NCBI GenBank assembly: GCA_025349905.2
Contig: MU624606.1
Location: 1 to 42,610, forward strand
Length of the DNA stretch: 42,610 nucleotides
Reading direction: 5' to 3'
Source: Blastocladiella britannica
Lineage: Eukaryota; Blastocladiomycota; Blastocladiomycetes; Blastocladiales; Blastocladiaceae
This document shows, in pieces, positions 1 through 11,600 of this stretch; the stretch's first letter is position 1; each line of letters begins with the position of its first letter. The position numbers were made by a program, and so were the translations under genes. A model generated the notes under the pieces. That model searched no databases. It worked only from the letters and a program-made list of their open reading frames with translations, and had not been told where the DNA came from.

Positions 1-384
1 TCGCGGCGATCGCGAGGGAGGCGAACAGGTGGCGGCGGCGGCTGGGAGATTCCGCGGTCCTGCTCGCCGTGCTGCTCAAGCATCCCAAACTCAGGCCCGA
101 TCATTCGTCTGAGGACGTTGTCGTCGGTTCCTTCGCCACCAGTACCCGACGTGGCAGCGCGAGTGCCCGACGAGGAGGCGCTAGTGCGCGCGTCTTTTGC
201 GGCCTTGTCGGCCTCGTACTGGGCAATGGTCCACTGCCGAGGAGATTTCCAGTCAGGCGAGATGCGCGCAGCCCAGACAGCAGAATCTTTCTAAAAGGGT
301 GCCATTTGTGTGATCGCGCTCATTGGGCAGGGTGTTGGCATAGGTGGATGACATGCATTGGATACAGGCACAGAGCTTTGCCAT
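1..384 (-). CDS. 3'-truncated hypothetical protein (window edge)
   Basis: On the minus strand a stop-free, GC3-rich frame runs from about 286 to the window edge. It encodes a hydrophilic protein beginning around the peptide AARISPDWKSPRQW and continuing through QYEADKAAKD and LRRMIGPEFGML to a Pro/Arg-rich stretch. A plausible start is the ATG at 384-382, preceded by an A/T-rich leader, with a short first exon (384-366) joined to 286 across an intron that starts gtatcc and ends gaaag. A second acceptor (tttag, at 291) and a second donor (gtgcct) exist, so the 5' exon is uncertain. I recognise no family. The gene would be divergent to the Snx4-like gene, with about 200 bases between starts. 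The plus-strand frame over the same bases has poorer codon composition. Being cut by the window, it could be an N-terminus of any length. Confidence 0.45.
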
Positions 385-563
385 TGTAAAAATTAATTTT
401 TATTTATGGGAAGAGAGTTTGGGAAGTTAGAAAAAACACGCGTGAATCCGCGTAGTGTACTTTGTCGCGTATGTCTATTCCAGCTGAAGTTGTCGTGATG
501 TGAGCGGAGCAAATAGGTTGGCCATTCTTCGCTTTTCGTCTTACCTGAGCCATCCATCTTGAG

Positions 564-579
564 AAAAAAAAAAAAAAAA
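564..579 (+). repeat. A16 homopolymer in the leader of the Snx4-like gene
   Basis: Sixteen consecutive A residues end six bases before the ATG at 585. Many genes here have an A-rich leader directly before the start codon, and this is the extreme case. It could be a transcribed poly(A) leader or simply an unstable promoter tract. Confidence 0.85.
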
Positions 580-584
580 CTGAA

Positions 585-2642
585 ATGGACGACTTTGAGT
601 CGATTGGCTGGGACACGGCCGACGCAGACGCTGCCCTCGGATGGGGCTCGGTGCCACCGCCCCTGGCTGCCAGTCCGGTGCCTGCGGTTTCTCTGGTATG
701 CTTTTATTCTCCACTTCACTTGAGGACACAACCCACTCATCCATCCATTTATGCTTTATGCTTTATGCTTTATGCTGGACAACAGGACAACCCCCACGCT
801 GTCCCTCACCCTCATTATGACGGTGGTGACGACCATTTCAACGACAGCGACGGCGACCTGGTCCTGGCCGAAGAGTACTTGACGGCCGGATCGCCCTTGA
901 TCCCGCCTCCTCCGCCACTGCTGCCCCCGCCAGCGGCCGTCAGCCCTTTGCCGCCCGTGATCACGGCAACCACCACACCTCCTGCCACGGGCACCATAAC
1001 ACATCGTCATGTATCGCCCCCCTCGCCCGACGATCCGTCCATGCTCACCTCGTTCCACACGCTGGTCAGCCGCCGCTCGCGCTACGAAGTGTCCATCACC
1101 GACCCGGAAAAGATGGCGGGAGAGGGCCTGACGGGCGACTCGCACGTCGTGTACCGGATCGCCACCCGTGATCTCCACGCTTCAACTTCAACATCCTCAA
1201 CGACGAATGCCCCAGCAACCATTGTCCGCCGCCGATTCACCGATTTCGTGTACCTGCACGACGCGCTGGTGGCCGAGTTCCCGGCCGCGATCGTGTGCCC
1301 GCTGCCGGGGAAACATCGCATGGAGTACTTAACGGGCGACCGGTTCTCGTCCGAATTTGTGGAGCGCCGCCGCGTCAGCTTGCTGCGGTTCCTGTGCCGG
1401 GTTACGCGCCACCCGGTACTGCAGGGCAGCGCGACTCTGCGTGCGTTTTTGTTTTCCGAGGACTGGGTACGGCTCCTTTTATCATTTCACAGTACATACA
1501 GTCTAACGATATAAATAAATGAAGAGTATCGCCGCAATCAAGCAACAGATCGCCGCCGCGTCCCTGCAGGGTACGGCGTCTGCCCCAGCCGCCGCCACGT
1601 CGCCCGACCAGCTCATGGACCACTTACTCCCCTCGCGCGCGCCGCGGAGACCCGACCCGCGGTTCACGGCGTACCGCGAGACCGCCGACACGCTGGAAAC
1701 GCACTTGACGCTCGTCTCGAAAGCGCACGCGCGCGCCGTCTCGCGGCACGCGCAGCTGCACGACGACCTGTTGGCCGTCGGCGCCGGATGGACGCAATTG
1801 GGCGCTCTGGAAGGCGCCGAGCCCGTGACTCGCACGGGCGCCGTGGTTCTGGACGCGGCCCGAGCCCGCGCTGACGCCACGCGCCGTGAGGACGTGGATG
1901 TTGGGGCGCATGTTCGCGACGCGCTGGCCATGTGCGCGTCGGTCAAGACGGCGCTGCGGCGCCGCGACGACAAGCAGGCCGAGTACGAGTCGACCGCCGG
2001 CGCGCTCGCGGCGAGTGCGGCCGAGCTCGCAAAGTCCCAGGGAACGTACGGCAGTGGGGCGGCTGCTGCTGTGCATGTGGGCGCCGACCATGCCGCCGTG
2101 GCTGCTGCTGCTGCCGCTGCTGCCTCTTCTTCCACCGGTACCGCAGGAACCAATTCCGGTCCAAGTTCGGACGGATCGGCCACGAATGGCGGTGGTGCCG
2201 CGCCCGCGGCAGTCATGTCGGCCGGCGCGTCGGCGGCCGGATCGGCGGCGGTGGTGGCGTCGGTGGTGGGTCATTTCATCAAGGAAAAGTACGACGAAAT
2301 CAAAGGCGTCGACCATGAGCGCGTCCGCGCCGACCGCGTCTCCAAGCTTACAGCCAAGGTCCAGGGGCTCCGGCACCAGGCCGACGCCGCCCGCGACGTA
2401 CACGCGCTGTTTTCGGCCGAGGTGCAGCGCGAAATCGATTACACTACCGCGGCGCGCGCGGGGGACTTTAAGGAGCTCTTGGGGGAGGTCGTGGAGACCG
2501 AGATTGAGTACTTTGACAAGGTACACTGTCCTTTTTTTCAAAATATGGACCAAGGAAGCTCACACAACTTATTTAATAGACATTGCGAATGTGGGAGCAA
2601 ATGGTGTCGATCCTGGAGGACATGGAAGTGGCCGAGGTATGA
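585..2642 (+). CDS. SNX4: Snx4/Atg24-like sorting nexin (PX-BAR)
   Basis: Exons 585-695, 786-1466, 1525-2520 and 2580-2642 join in phase 0 throughout and give about 616 residues. Residues 1-130 are acidic and Pro-rich. A PX domain follows (about 135-262) with the phosphoinositide-binding hallmarks RRRFTDF, the PLPGKH loop and the FVERRR...HPVL helix. The rest is helical and BAR-like, ending TLRMWEQMVSILEDMEV. PX-BAR nexins of this type bind PI3P on endosomes and act in recycling to the Golgi and in selective autophagy. The second intron has a clear tctaac branch site and ends at aag. The BAR part carries a long Ala/Ser/Gly insertion (about 2055-2270) not expected in the family. Snx7/30 or Atg20 relatives are alternatives to the exact name; the PX-BAR call itself is firm. 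Confidence 0.82.
748..775 (+). repeat. Tandem repeat, four copies of TTTATGC
   Basis: Four perfect 7-base units lie inside the first intron of the Snx4-like gene (696-785). This is probably replication slippage, and it sits just upstream of the acceptor. Confidence 0.85.
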
Positions 2643-2775
2643 GGGCGAGTGGTGGTGGGCCATGTGTACAAATTTTTTTTTTTTCGTCGTTTCTTGCCCT
2701 TCCCACGGCCACCACGCACCCCCACGAACCAAATACAAAAGAGAAATGCTTTTGAAAACTATATGTATATAAATA

Positions 2776-5700
2776 TCATTCGGCCGTGCGCATCGTGCAC
2801 AGGTACTTGAGCGGGAACGACTCAAACAACGTCCCGATCCGAATCACCGCGTTCCCGCCATTCATCCCGACCACGGTCCCCTCCTGCGTACGTTTCTTGC
2901 CCGCAATGATCATGACCTTGTCGTTCTTGGCGGGCGCGACCGGCCGAATCGCCGCCGCGGGCACCTGGAAGCAGTTGGGCGCATCGAGATCGCACACCCG
3001 CAACGCCTCGTCGACGCGAATGATGGGCGCGCTCTGGCCGGGAGCCAGGTACGCGTGCTGGTACTGGGTGGCGGCCGGGTCGGCTTCTACGAGCAGACTC
3101 ACGTGCAGCCAGCGGCCCGAGGCCAGGTCCGACTCGGGATCGTCGACACCAGCTGCAACACTGCCCGAGGCACTTGGTCCAACAGAGCTGCCGTCGCCTG
3201 ACATCAAAGCGCCGGCACTCCCGCCAACATTGCTGCTGCTGACGCCCGCGGGCGTTGCACCGTACGCCGAGGTGCCGCCGCCCCCGCCGTACGCCGAGTA
3301 CGACGAAGCATAGTACGACCCACCACCGCCCGTCGCGCCGCCGGCCTGACTGTACGACGACACGCCACCGTACGCCGACGATCCGCCAGCACCACCAGTC
3401 CCGGTGGCGGTGCCGCTGACCCTCGTGTCGTAAGCGCTGCCGCCACCCAGTCCGCTCCGCGCACTGGCGCCACCACCCCAGTCGCTGCCGCCGCCGACTC
3501 CAGACCCGCGGCCGCCCATGGCCCATGTCGAAGAGGAGGTGGACGAAGAAGTGTTTGAGTCGCGTCCGCCCGCCGGTACTGCCGACGAGGACGACGAGTG
3601 CACGTCCCAAGCGCTACTGCCACCGGCACCAGGAGTGGCCCCACCGGCGCCGTGGTATGGCGTGCGCGATCCAATATCCCATGCGGGCGTGCGTCCGCCG
3701 TCAAAGTCGCCGGCGCCGCTATGGTATGGGGTCATGGACCCGGACCCATGCGGGTTGGGCGTCTGCGAGCCGCCGTACCCGACCGCGGGCGTGCGGCCGC
3801 CGGCCATACCACCAGCCCGGTGCGCTGGCGTCGTCCCGCCGGCGCCCCATGCGCCGCTGCCACTGCCGCGGTGCGCCGGCGTGGCGCTTCCAGTGGCGCT
3901 GCCCATCCCACCATCATACAACGGCGTAGGCCGCGCCGACCCCAGTCCGCTGCCGCCAATGGGCGTCGGCGGCATGTACTCGAGCGGGCGGAACATACCT
4001 GACCCGTCGTCGGCGGCCAGGTCGGCGCGTGGGATCGGGATGGTGCGCATGTTGGCTTCCATGCGCACCTTGTACGTTGCCTCGTTGACGATCGACATCA
4101 CCCGCCCAACAAAGCCCTTGTACTGCCCGCGCAGGATCTTGACCTTGAGTCCGAGCGTCTGGTTCCCACGCGGCCGCGAGTCGCCGCCAACAGGGCGGGC
4201 GCGCGGCGGTGGTGGCGGCGCGCGGAACGAGTCGGGCCCGCCGCTGGGTGGACCTGACGACGCGCCGCCGGCGCCGAGGAGGCTGGGTGGCAAGTTGGAC
4301 CCGCCATTGCTGTTGCCACTGCGGCTCGTGTCGTAGTTCGAGCCACCATTGCGGCCCGAGGAGGTCTGGATGGTCACGTCCTTGGCGTCAGCCAGGTCGC
4401 GAGCAAACACTTGCACCTCAATATGCCGCACGGGCTCGACCACGGTGATGGTGGTCCCGTTGACGGCCACCACGGTCCCAATCAGTCCGTCGTTTCGGCC
4501 CTGGACCACGCGCACCGAGTCGCCAATACTGAAATGCTTGCGCAGCTGCGCAACGGGCACCGTGGACCGCGTAAACAGCGTCTTGTTCTGTGGGACAATG
4601 GTAGCGATCCCGTTGGCGATCGACGTGATCATGGACGGAATGTTGGCCAAGTCGCCCTCGGTCACCACCACTCGGTCTCCCGCATGGAATACGGTGCGCT
4701 GCTGCTCAATCTCCTGGGCCGCGGTCTTGAGCGACAGCAGCATTTCAGAGTCGATCGAGCCTGAGGAACCCGTGAACCGCTCAATCTCCTCGAGCGTCGG
4801 TGGCGCGCCGTTCAGTTCCAACGCTTGTACCCGCACCGACTTGACCAAGTACCCGTTGCGGAACAGCTCGCCGCCCAGCCGGTTAAACCCGCCGGGGACA
4901 GTCGTGATTTTCTTTTGCACGTTGGTTGGGTACTCGCGCGGGTTGAACAGCTTTTGTGGCGGGCGCACGGTTCCCGACCCCGCGGCCGTTGCGGCGCCTG
5001 CACCAGGTGCTGCTCCATTGCCGGCCCGTTTGCGCTTGGCGCCCATCGCACCCGCGCCGCCATCGTCGTCGTGATCGTCCAAGCCCGTGTCCTTGGCTGC
5101 CGCCTTAGCAGCCGCCCGTGCCATGGCCCTCTTTTGGTCGTCAAAGTCGTCCAAGTTGAGGCGCGGTAAGATCTGCACGGTAGCCTCGGATCCGTCAGCG
5201 GTGGTTTCGGTGATGCGCGCGAGATCGCCCGCGTACTTGCCGCGCTTGATGCGCACCCACGTCTTGGTGGCCAGATCATCGGTTTGCTTTTGGCCGCGAA
5301 TGCGCAGCACGTCAGGCATCTCGCCCACGGGCACCAGCACCATCTTGGTGGTGTACACGCCGGGAACACCCTCAATCGCCGATGCAACGTCGCGGGCCAG
5401 GTTGGCCTCAATGTAAATGTAGCCCTTGACGTCGTCGCGGTACAGGACCGACATGATCGGGATCGGAGCAGCGATACCAGCGACAACCCGCCGCTTGTTG
5501 TCCAGCGCCTTGCGCATCATCAGGTGCACGATATCGCGCTCTTTGCCCTCGCGGCACTTGACCATCCACAGCTTCGGGTCGCGCACTGAGGGGAGAAGCA
5601 GTTGTTGTGGGGTCGAGTGCACGTCGCCACCAACGTACCGGCGCGGGGCCAATCGCTGGTGCTTTTCGTTGAACCGCTGCGCAATCGCTTCCAGATCGGC

Positions 5701-6247
5701 GTCGTCGCGCGCCGCAAACGACTTGTCGACTTCACGACGCTGCCGAGCAGACAGGAAATCACTCACATCGGCGGCCTCGGCCTCTTCGTCCTTTTCCACA
5801 AAGTCGTCGGCTGTTTATCATTTCGTTGTCAGTCGTTGGAATGTTGATATGAATTCGATGTATGAATACAGACCGCCGTCATAGTCATCGTCGCCGTACT
5901 CGGCATCCTCATCGTCGTCCACGGCGGCCTCGATATCCAAAAAGTTGGATGCAGCCGACCGCCTGGGCTTTTCGGTGCGCCGGCGCTGCAGTAAATTTTC
6001 TTCATTCGATCAATATCGGTGGAACAGCGCTTAAACATGGGAGTCGTACCTTGGATGGGCGTTCTTCCTCGTCGTCATCGTCCTCGCCGTCGTCGTCGTC
6101 GTCGTTTTGGCCATTCCCGTCATCGTCGTCGTCGTCGTCTTCTTCGTCGTACTGGTCACCGCCCTCGAGATTCTCGGTGCCATACTGCTCTGGGTCCTCT
6201 TCTGCGGTGCGCCCGCCGTAGCGGGCAGAGGTGGCCATATTGGACAT
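2776..6247 (-). CDS. SPT5: Transcription elongation factor Spt5
   Basis: Minus-strand exons 6247-6050, 5985-5874 and 5810-2776 give about 1114 residues. The order is an Asp/Glu-rich N-terminus (long D runs in exon 1), a basic RRRTEKPRR segment with SNFLDIEA, an NGN domain near residues 180-275 (KLWMVKCREGKERD), and several KOW modules (RIKRGKYAGDL, GDRVVVTEGD, GDSVRVVQGR, VKILRGQYKGF). A Gly/Ser/Thr-rich C-terminal region follows, then a last KOW (KVMIIAGKKRTQEG). Spt5 with Spt4 binds RNA polymerase II and controls processivity and pausing. The C-terminal region carries repeated TPAHR, TPAW and TPYH units, resembling the Thr-Pro repeats that CDK9-type kinases modify in other fungi. The start is the first ATG after an A/T-rich leader. 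It shares a 136-base divergent promoter with the next gene and converges on the Snx4-like gene. Confidence 0.95.
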
Positions 6248-6383
6248 GGTCAATTACTTCGAATTTGAATGAATTTGATTGATCGAAAGCGAGTCGTTTT
6301 GAGCTCGCTCTCACATCCACCTTCTCTTCCTGGGACCACTCGACTGTAAACGAAATCCCAATCCTCTCATATAGAAAATAAAA
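6248..6383. promoter_or_regulatory. Divergent promoter between SPT5 and the coiled-coil gene
   Basis: Only 136 bases separate the two ATGs, so both genes must start transcription inside this AT-rich stretch or within each other. The leader before 6384 contains the A-rich element agaaaataaaa typical of starts in this window. No specific factor site is claimed. Confidence 0.5.
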
Positions 6384-8465
6384 ATGCTTTCAAAATCGCC
6401 CCTCTCGACTCTAACTGCCCGTGGATCCTACGGCTCCAAACTTAAACTCGGCGGATCCACTTCCCTTTCCAAGCGTACGAATTAGTCTATTTTTTTGGAG
6501 CTCAATGCATCCATATATTGAAGTTATTCAAATCTAGTGAGAGTGAAATCGCGCGGATCCAAATCGTCGCTGGTCTCGGCCGCGTCCAGTCGCGGTGGAA
6601 GTAAAACCTCACTGATGACGGGAACGCGCGGATCAACTTCACAGCGTCGTGATCCGGCACTCTCTATTTACCAGCGGGACCGCCTCTCGGATCTGGAGAA
6701 CCAGGTGGCCGAGGCCCGCAAGATCATTTGCGCTCTCACGGAAGAGAACCGGACATTGCTCACGGTATGTTTTTTTCATGTTATCCTTGTGATCCTCGCG
6801 AGTTCTCAACGTGTGTATATAGGTTCAAAAACGACAAGACAAGGCCATCAAGGAAACGACTCAGTCCGATCTGACAGTACTGGCCGACAACTTGCGATCC
6901 GAGTTACGGGCAGCCAAACAGCACACGGCAAAACTAATTGAAAAGCTCAATGTCGCTGAACGGGCCGCTCGCGATGCGCACTCGGACCTGGTGGATGCCA
7001 AGGATCGGCTGCGGTCCATGAAAACCGAGCTAGACGTGGCAAGATCTGAAATTGCCAAGGTTGGTCGAGTACATATTCACAAATTTTTTTTTTTGTGAAA
7101 CTGGATTGGAGCTCATTCAAAATCTGTTTTCCTGGACAGGTCGGAGCAGCAAGTGTTCCCAACTTGAGTGGAGAGTCACACTCTCGCTCCGTGTCGCGCC
7201 TCTCGGTGAATCTCGGGCCTACAAAGCAGCATGGTGTTGCTCAGAGGCCGACACACTCGGCTGCATCTTTGGCGCCGATTGCAAAAAAGGCGACTGCTCC
7301 TACCACTGCGGCGGCAGCTGCAAAAGCTCGCCAACCGCTGGCAGCGCCTTCAAAAGGCAAGGGCGCCCAAAAACCGTTGACCATCGCCAAGAAATCGCCC
7401 GAGATCACGAACAAGCACCCGACCATCGCAGAAGAGGAAGGAGCCGCCAGTGAGAAGTGTGATCCAGCAGCAGTATCAGCCGAAGTCGTTGTCCCGAGCT
7501 CAAAGCCGACTTCAGCGGCTCCGTCCGAAGTGTTGGAGGAAGCTGAGCGGGGGAACGCGCCAAGTCCTCTCGTTTTCTCTGCTCTTGCTGCTCCTGGAGC
7601 TGGTTTGACGACGACGGCAGCTGTCAAGCCTATGCCTACACCGGTTCGAGCAGCGCCGGCGCTGGTACAACCCGTTGTGCAACTCGCACCGACCCCGATT
7701 CTGTCGTCGCCTGTAGCAACAGCAGCTGCTGCCAATACGAATGGCTCGACGCGGAATGTGTTCCGACCGTCGTTCTTGGTGTCGAGCGCAGGGCCGTCTC
7801 CTCCCCCTGCTCCAACGGTAGCAGTGCCAACTCCGGCACCAGTTGCTGTTCTTGCTGCTGCCGTCCCTGCGGCCAAGGAAACGCCATTGGTCCCGAATGC
7901 TCTGACGATGGCGAAAGCGGAACCATCGCCACTGACGGGAACCGACAACAACGACGACCAAGACGCAGTCTTTTCATCGCGGACTGTTGCTCCATCGCGA
8001 CCGGTCGTGAGCGAACCGTTTTCGTTCTCTGGCTCTATGGCACGCCCACCGCCGGTTGTCTTGTCGCAGCCCCCTACCACGACTGCGGCGATGGCTGCAC
8101 CAAGTCGCCCTCTTTTCCTTTCTGAAGCAGCACCCATGCCAGCACTGCAAGCGCCAGCAAGCCGATCGAGTGGAGCGCCTATCTTTTTGTCGTCGTCGCT
8201 GCAGGCGGTGGCAAGTGATCGAGCACTACCGTCGTCGTGGACCACAGCTGCCACTGCAAGCACTGCTCCTGTTGCTCCCATGACCCCCACGGGCCCTCCG
8301 CGCGTGTTTTCGTTTGCACCAAGCATGGCAGTTTCCAGTGGAAATGGAGGAGGAGCGAGCTATGTGCCTTCATTTGGTGGGGACTCGACAGGCGGTGGGA
8401 GTAATGGCGCAGCGCGCGTTGGCCGGCGCGGAGTCGGGATGGTGTTCCCAGGTGGCGCAGCGTGA
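6384..8465 (+). CDS. Hypothetical coiled-coil, Pro/Ala-rich protein
   Basis: Four exons (6384-6474, 6538-6764, 6823-7059, 7140-8465) give about 626 residues. The first ~75 residues are Ser/Arg/Gly-rich and basic with repeated RGS-like peptides. A coiled coil follows (about 80-185): heptad-like segments such as RDRLSDLENQVAEARKI and a long Lys/Glu/Ala helix spanning exons 2-3. The remaining ~440 residues, all from the last exon, are Ala/Pro/Ser/Thr-rich and predicted disordered, with scattered FSF and VFSFAPS peptides near the C-terminus. No enzyme domain is visible and I do not recognise the family. Basic low-complexity head plus coiled coil plus disordered tail suits a cytoskeletal or scaffold protein, but that is inference. 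It is divergent to SPT5 and codirectional with the next gene, 214 bases away. Confidence 0.75.
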
Positions 8466-8679
8466 TTTTTTTGGTCAATTAGACAGCGATCCCACACTAT
8501 TTCTCCTTGGTCCGTCGCTCGTACTTTCGGCGGGACCTCGGATCCGGTGTGAGTGGGGTGGTTGGGTGCATTGAGAGTCACCAGCTGCCGTGCCCGGCAG
8601 ATCTTCTCTTTCACAGACAACAACAACACCACTGCAACACCACGCCCAACCAGGCAGCGTATTAAATAAAAACGAGTGC

Positions 8680-11600
8680 ATGGCCTCGATCAACGACCTC
8701 TTTACGAAAGTGTCGCATGGTTCCGGGTCTCTCAACCCCGGCTCCGGCTCTGGCGGTACCGGTACCACCGCCCCTTCTCGCGCCACTCCTTCGCCGGCCG
8801 ATCTGCGAGGCCGATCGCCCGCAACCACCGGCCGCGCCGCGCACCCGTCGTCGGCGATCGGACGCACGGCGTCTCGCAGCGAGGCCTCGCCGTCGTCCTG
8901 GCGTGTTCCTGGATCCTCTTCGACCGCTGCAGCAGCAGGACCATCATCATCTTCAGCAACGGGCAGCACCAGCGTCACGCACCCGGCACCAGGAGGAACA
9001 GGACCCAAGTCGCACATTCACGCGCCGCGGCCGGTGCAGCTGCAGTCGCGCCGCGCGGAGCAGCAGCAGGCCGGTCCTGGCGGCGTTCACAAGGCCAAGC
9101 TCGGGCTGGTGATGCGCGGGTCCAGCGCCGTGTCGGTGGCCGGCGACGCGGACGACGGCGGCGGCGATTCCGACGCACACGAACACACCGAGCCGGTCCC
9201 GACCACCCCCACTGCTCCCGCAGCGCCGGCGTGGCGGTCGGTGGTGGCTCCGGCCGGATCTACAGCTACTGGCACGTCGGTGCACATGCCGTCGTCGCCT
9301 CCCATGGGGAACTGGGGCCACCGCGATAGCGCTACCGACGGTCGTGATGGACACGCGGCCGGCCGCGATTGGAGGAGTACCTCATCAGCAGGCGGGAACT
9401 CCACTGCCGCCAATGATGCGGCCGCGCGGCGACGCGAGGAGGCCATGGCCCGACTGCGCGCGCGTGCTGGTCCAACCCACCCCCCTGGAGTCGGTCCGGC
9501 CGCACCGCTGTCGCCGCCGCTGGGAGGTCCATCTCGTGGAGGCCGTGGCGGTGCACCTGCACCCCGTCCTCCTTCGCAATCGAGAGGAAAGCCACCATTG
9601 TCGCCGCCGCCGCCGGCAGCAGCGCATGGTGGCCGGTTTGGAGCGCGCAGCGGGATCGACTTGGCGGGCGCGGGTTTTGGCTCCGCTCCTGCCCGAGAGG
9701 CACCTGTTGCACCGCCAAAGCCCGCGGTCGCGCCAAAAGCTGCCGCTGCTGTCACCGACTCGTCACCACCACCATCCACCCCACCTGGTGAGGTTGTTGC
9801 CAAGTCGCCGAGTATTGATTCGCCCAAGCGTACGTTATTTTTCTCTTGAGTCATGAAAGAAAGGGACTGACCAACGTGAGAAATAGCGTCAAAGCCCTCT
9901 ACCACCCTGCAGGACTATCTAGCTGCATCGGGCCTGGACGGCATTGACTCGACATGGGCCGATCTCGACGACGAAGAGGACAGCCTTCTCTTTGGTCCGG
10001 GTGTCGTCAAGCCCGTGCCTGAACCGCCTGCGACCGATCTTTCGCGCTTCATTCACTCCAAGATGCTCCTGGAGGCGGAAAAAGAAAAGCAAACGCAAAC
10101 GCGGCAGCGGCAAGCTCGCGATAGTCGCACTCCGAGCGCACCCACCTCGCCTCTCCTCCAGGGTCTTGGGTCCAACAACAGCCGCCATGCGCCGTCGCCC
10201 GACCCGAGCGACTTGAGCTCGGGTTCACGGCGATCATCGCGGCGCGGTGGCGCTCAGAAAGGGCGTGCGTCCCCCCGTGACCGGGAAGATGGAGGGCGAT
10301 ACGCAGCGGCCGATCCTCGCTCCGCCGATCCCCATCCTGATGGCGACAACAACAGGAACGGTCATCGCCAGCCTCCGCCCCCGCGCACCACTGCCGAAGA
10401 AGAATCGTACCGTAGCAGTAACAGCAGCCAAGCGACGGCAGCAGCAGCCGCGCCCGTGAAACGCATCATGCAGCGCGCGGTGGCGTCCGCCGTCGCGTCC
10501 ACGTCTGCTGCTGCCGCTGCCGCCAACTCAGTCGCGCGCATGTCGTACGCGTCGCTCCCGCTCTCAGCTGACGAGCAAGAGCGGGCTGACCGCTCGAGCC
10601 GACTGCCGATTGGTGCTCCGTCGGCTCGACAGCGGGCCGTTTCTCCAACACGCCGGTCAGGAACCGCGCCTGCCGGCGACGCGAGTGCGAGCGATTGGAC
10701 GCCGGTTTCCCCTGGTACTTTGATATCCGTTTCTGGATTTGTATGCCATCGACTAATCCATTTTCAAAAATAAACAGGATGCTCGACCATCACGCCTACC
10801 GCGTTGAACGGCAGCGGCTCATCGCTATCGCCGGGACTGGTGTCGCCTCGAATGAGCGACAGTGGGTACGCCGCGGCCTTTGGAGCGCCCTTCTTTGCGC
10901 ACCCTCCTTCCACCGGGTCGCCGTCGGCAGCCGTCAAATCCTCGACCAGTGACAGTGTGCCCGGCGACACCGCGCTCGATTCAGTGCTGCACCACATTGA
11001 ATTGACCTTGCATCCGCCGACACCCAGTCGCCACGATACGGGCGATGAAGGAGCCGGCGCCGATATGGGCGAGGCTGAAGCCAGCGCCATGGCCGAGCCG
11101 GTGCGCAGCAGCTCGCGCCGCACGTCCGTTTCCAGCGTCAACCCGTGGGCCACGCCGTCGTCGCCGGTGCTGCAGCCGCAACTACAGCTGCAGTCGCCGA
11201 GTATGGCCGAGTCGCCGCACAACTCTCTGCGGCACGTGCTGGCCGAAGAAGAATCCGAAGCCACCGAAGACGTGCCCGGGATCGATATTGCGGTGGGCAT
11301 GGCGGATCTGGACGACGGTCAAGCCGCCGATCAGGTAACTGCTGGTGCTAACTTGACAGGGGATGTTGGGCAGCACGACCACGAGCTGGAGCGATCGTCC
11401 GTACGGCGGGTCCATGGCGGCGCCGACGCCGAGTCGGACCGGAGACAGCGCCGGAAACGGGGCAGACGCAGTCGCAGCAAGAAGTCGTTAACTGCATCGT
11501 CGTCGGTGGAAATGGACGGGGCAGCGGCGGTGGAAGTGCCTCCGCCTGTGCCACCGCCGCCTCCAATGCCGGCCGCCACACTGCCGCCATCAACGTCATG

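Noticed and set aside
69..389. Plus-strand 106-codon frame at the window start
   Set aside because: Arg/Gly/Ser-rich composition typical of an antisense shadow; the minus-strand frame has the better codon bias.
11335..11359. 25-base intron-like element gtaact...gctaacttgacag inside the Trp/RG-rich protein gene
   Set aside because: It has a donor, a perfect branch-like ctaac and an acceptor, but removing it shifts frame to an early stop, and 25 bases is below any intron seen here. The unspliced frame continues with normal codon bias.
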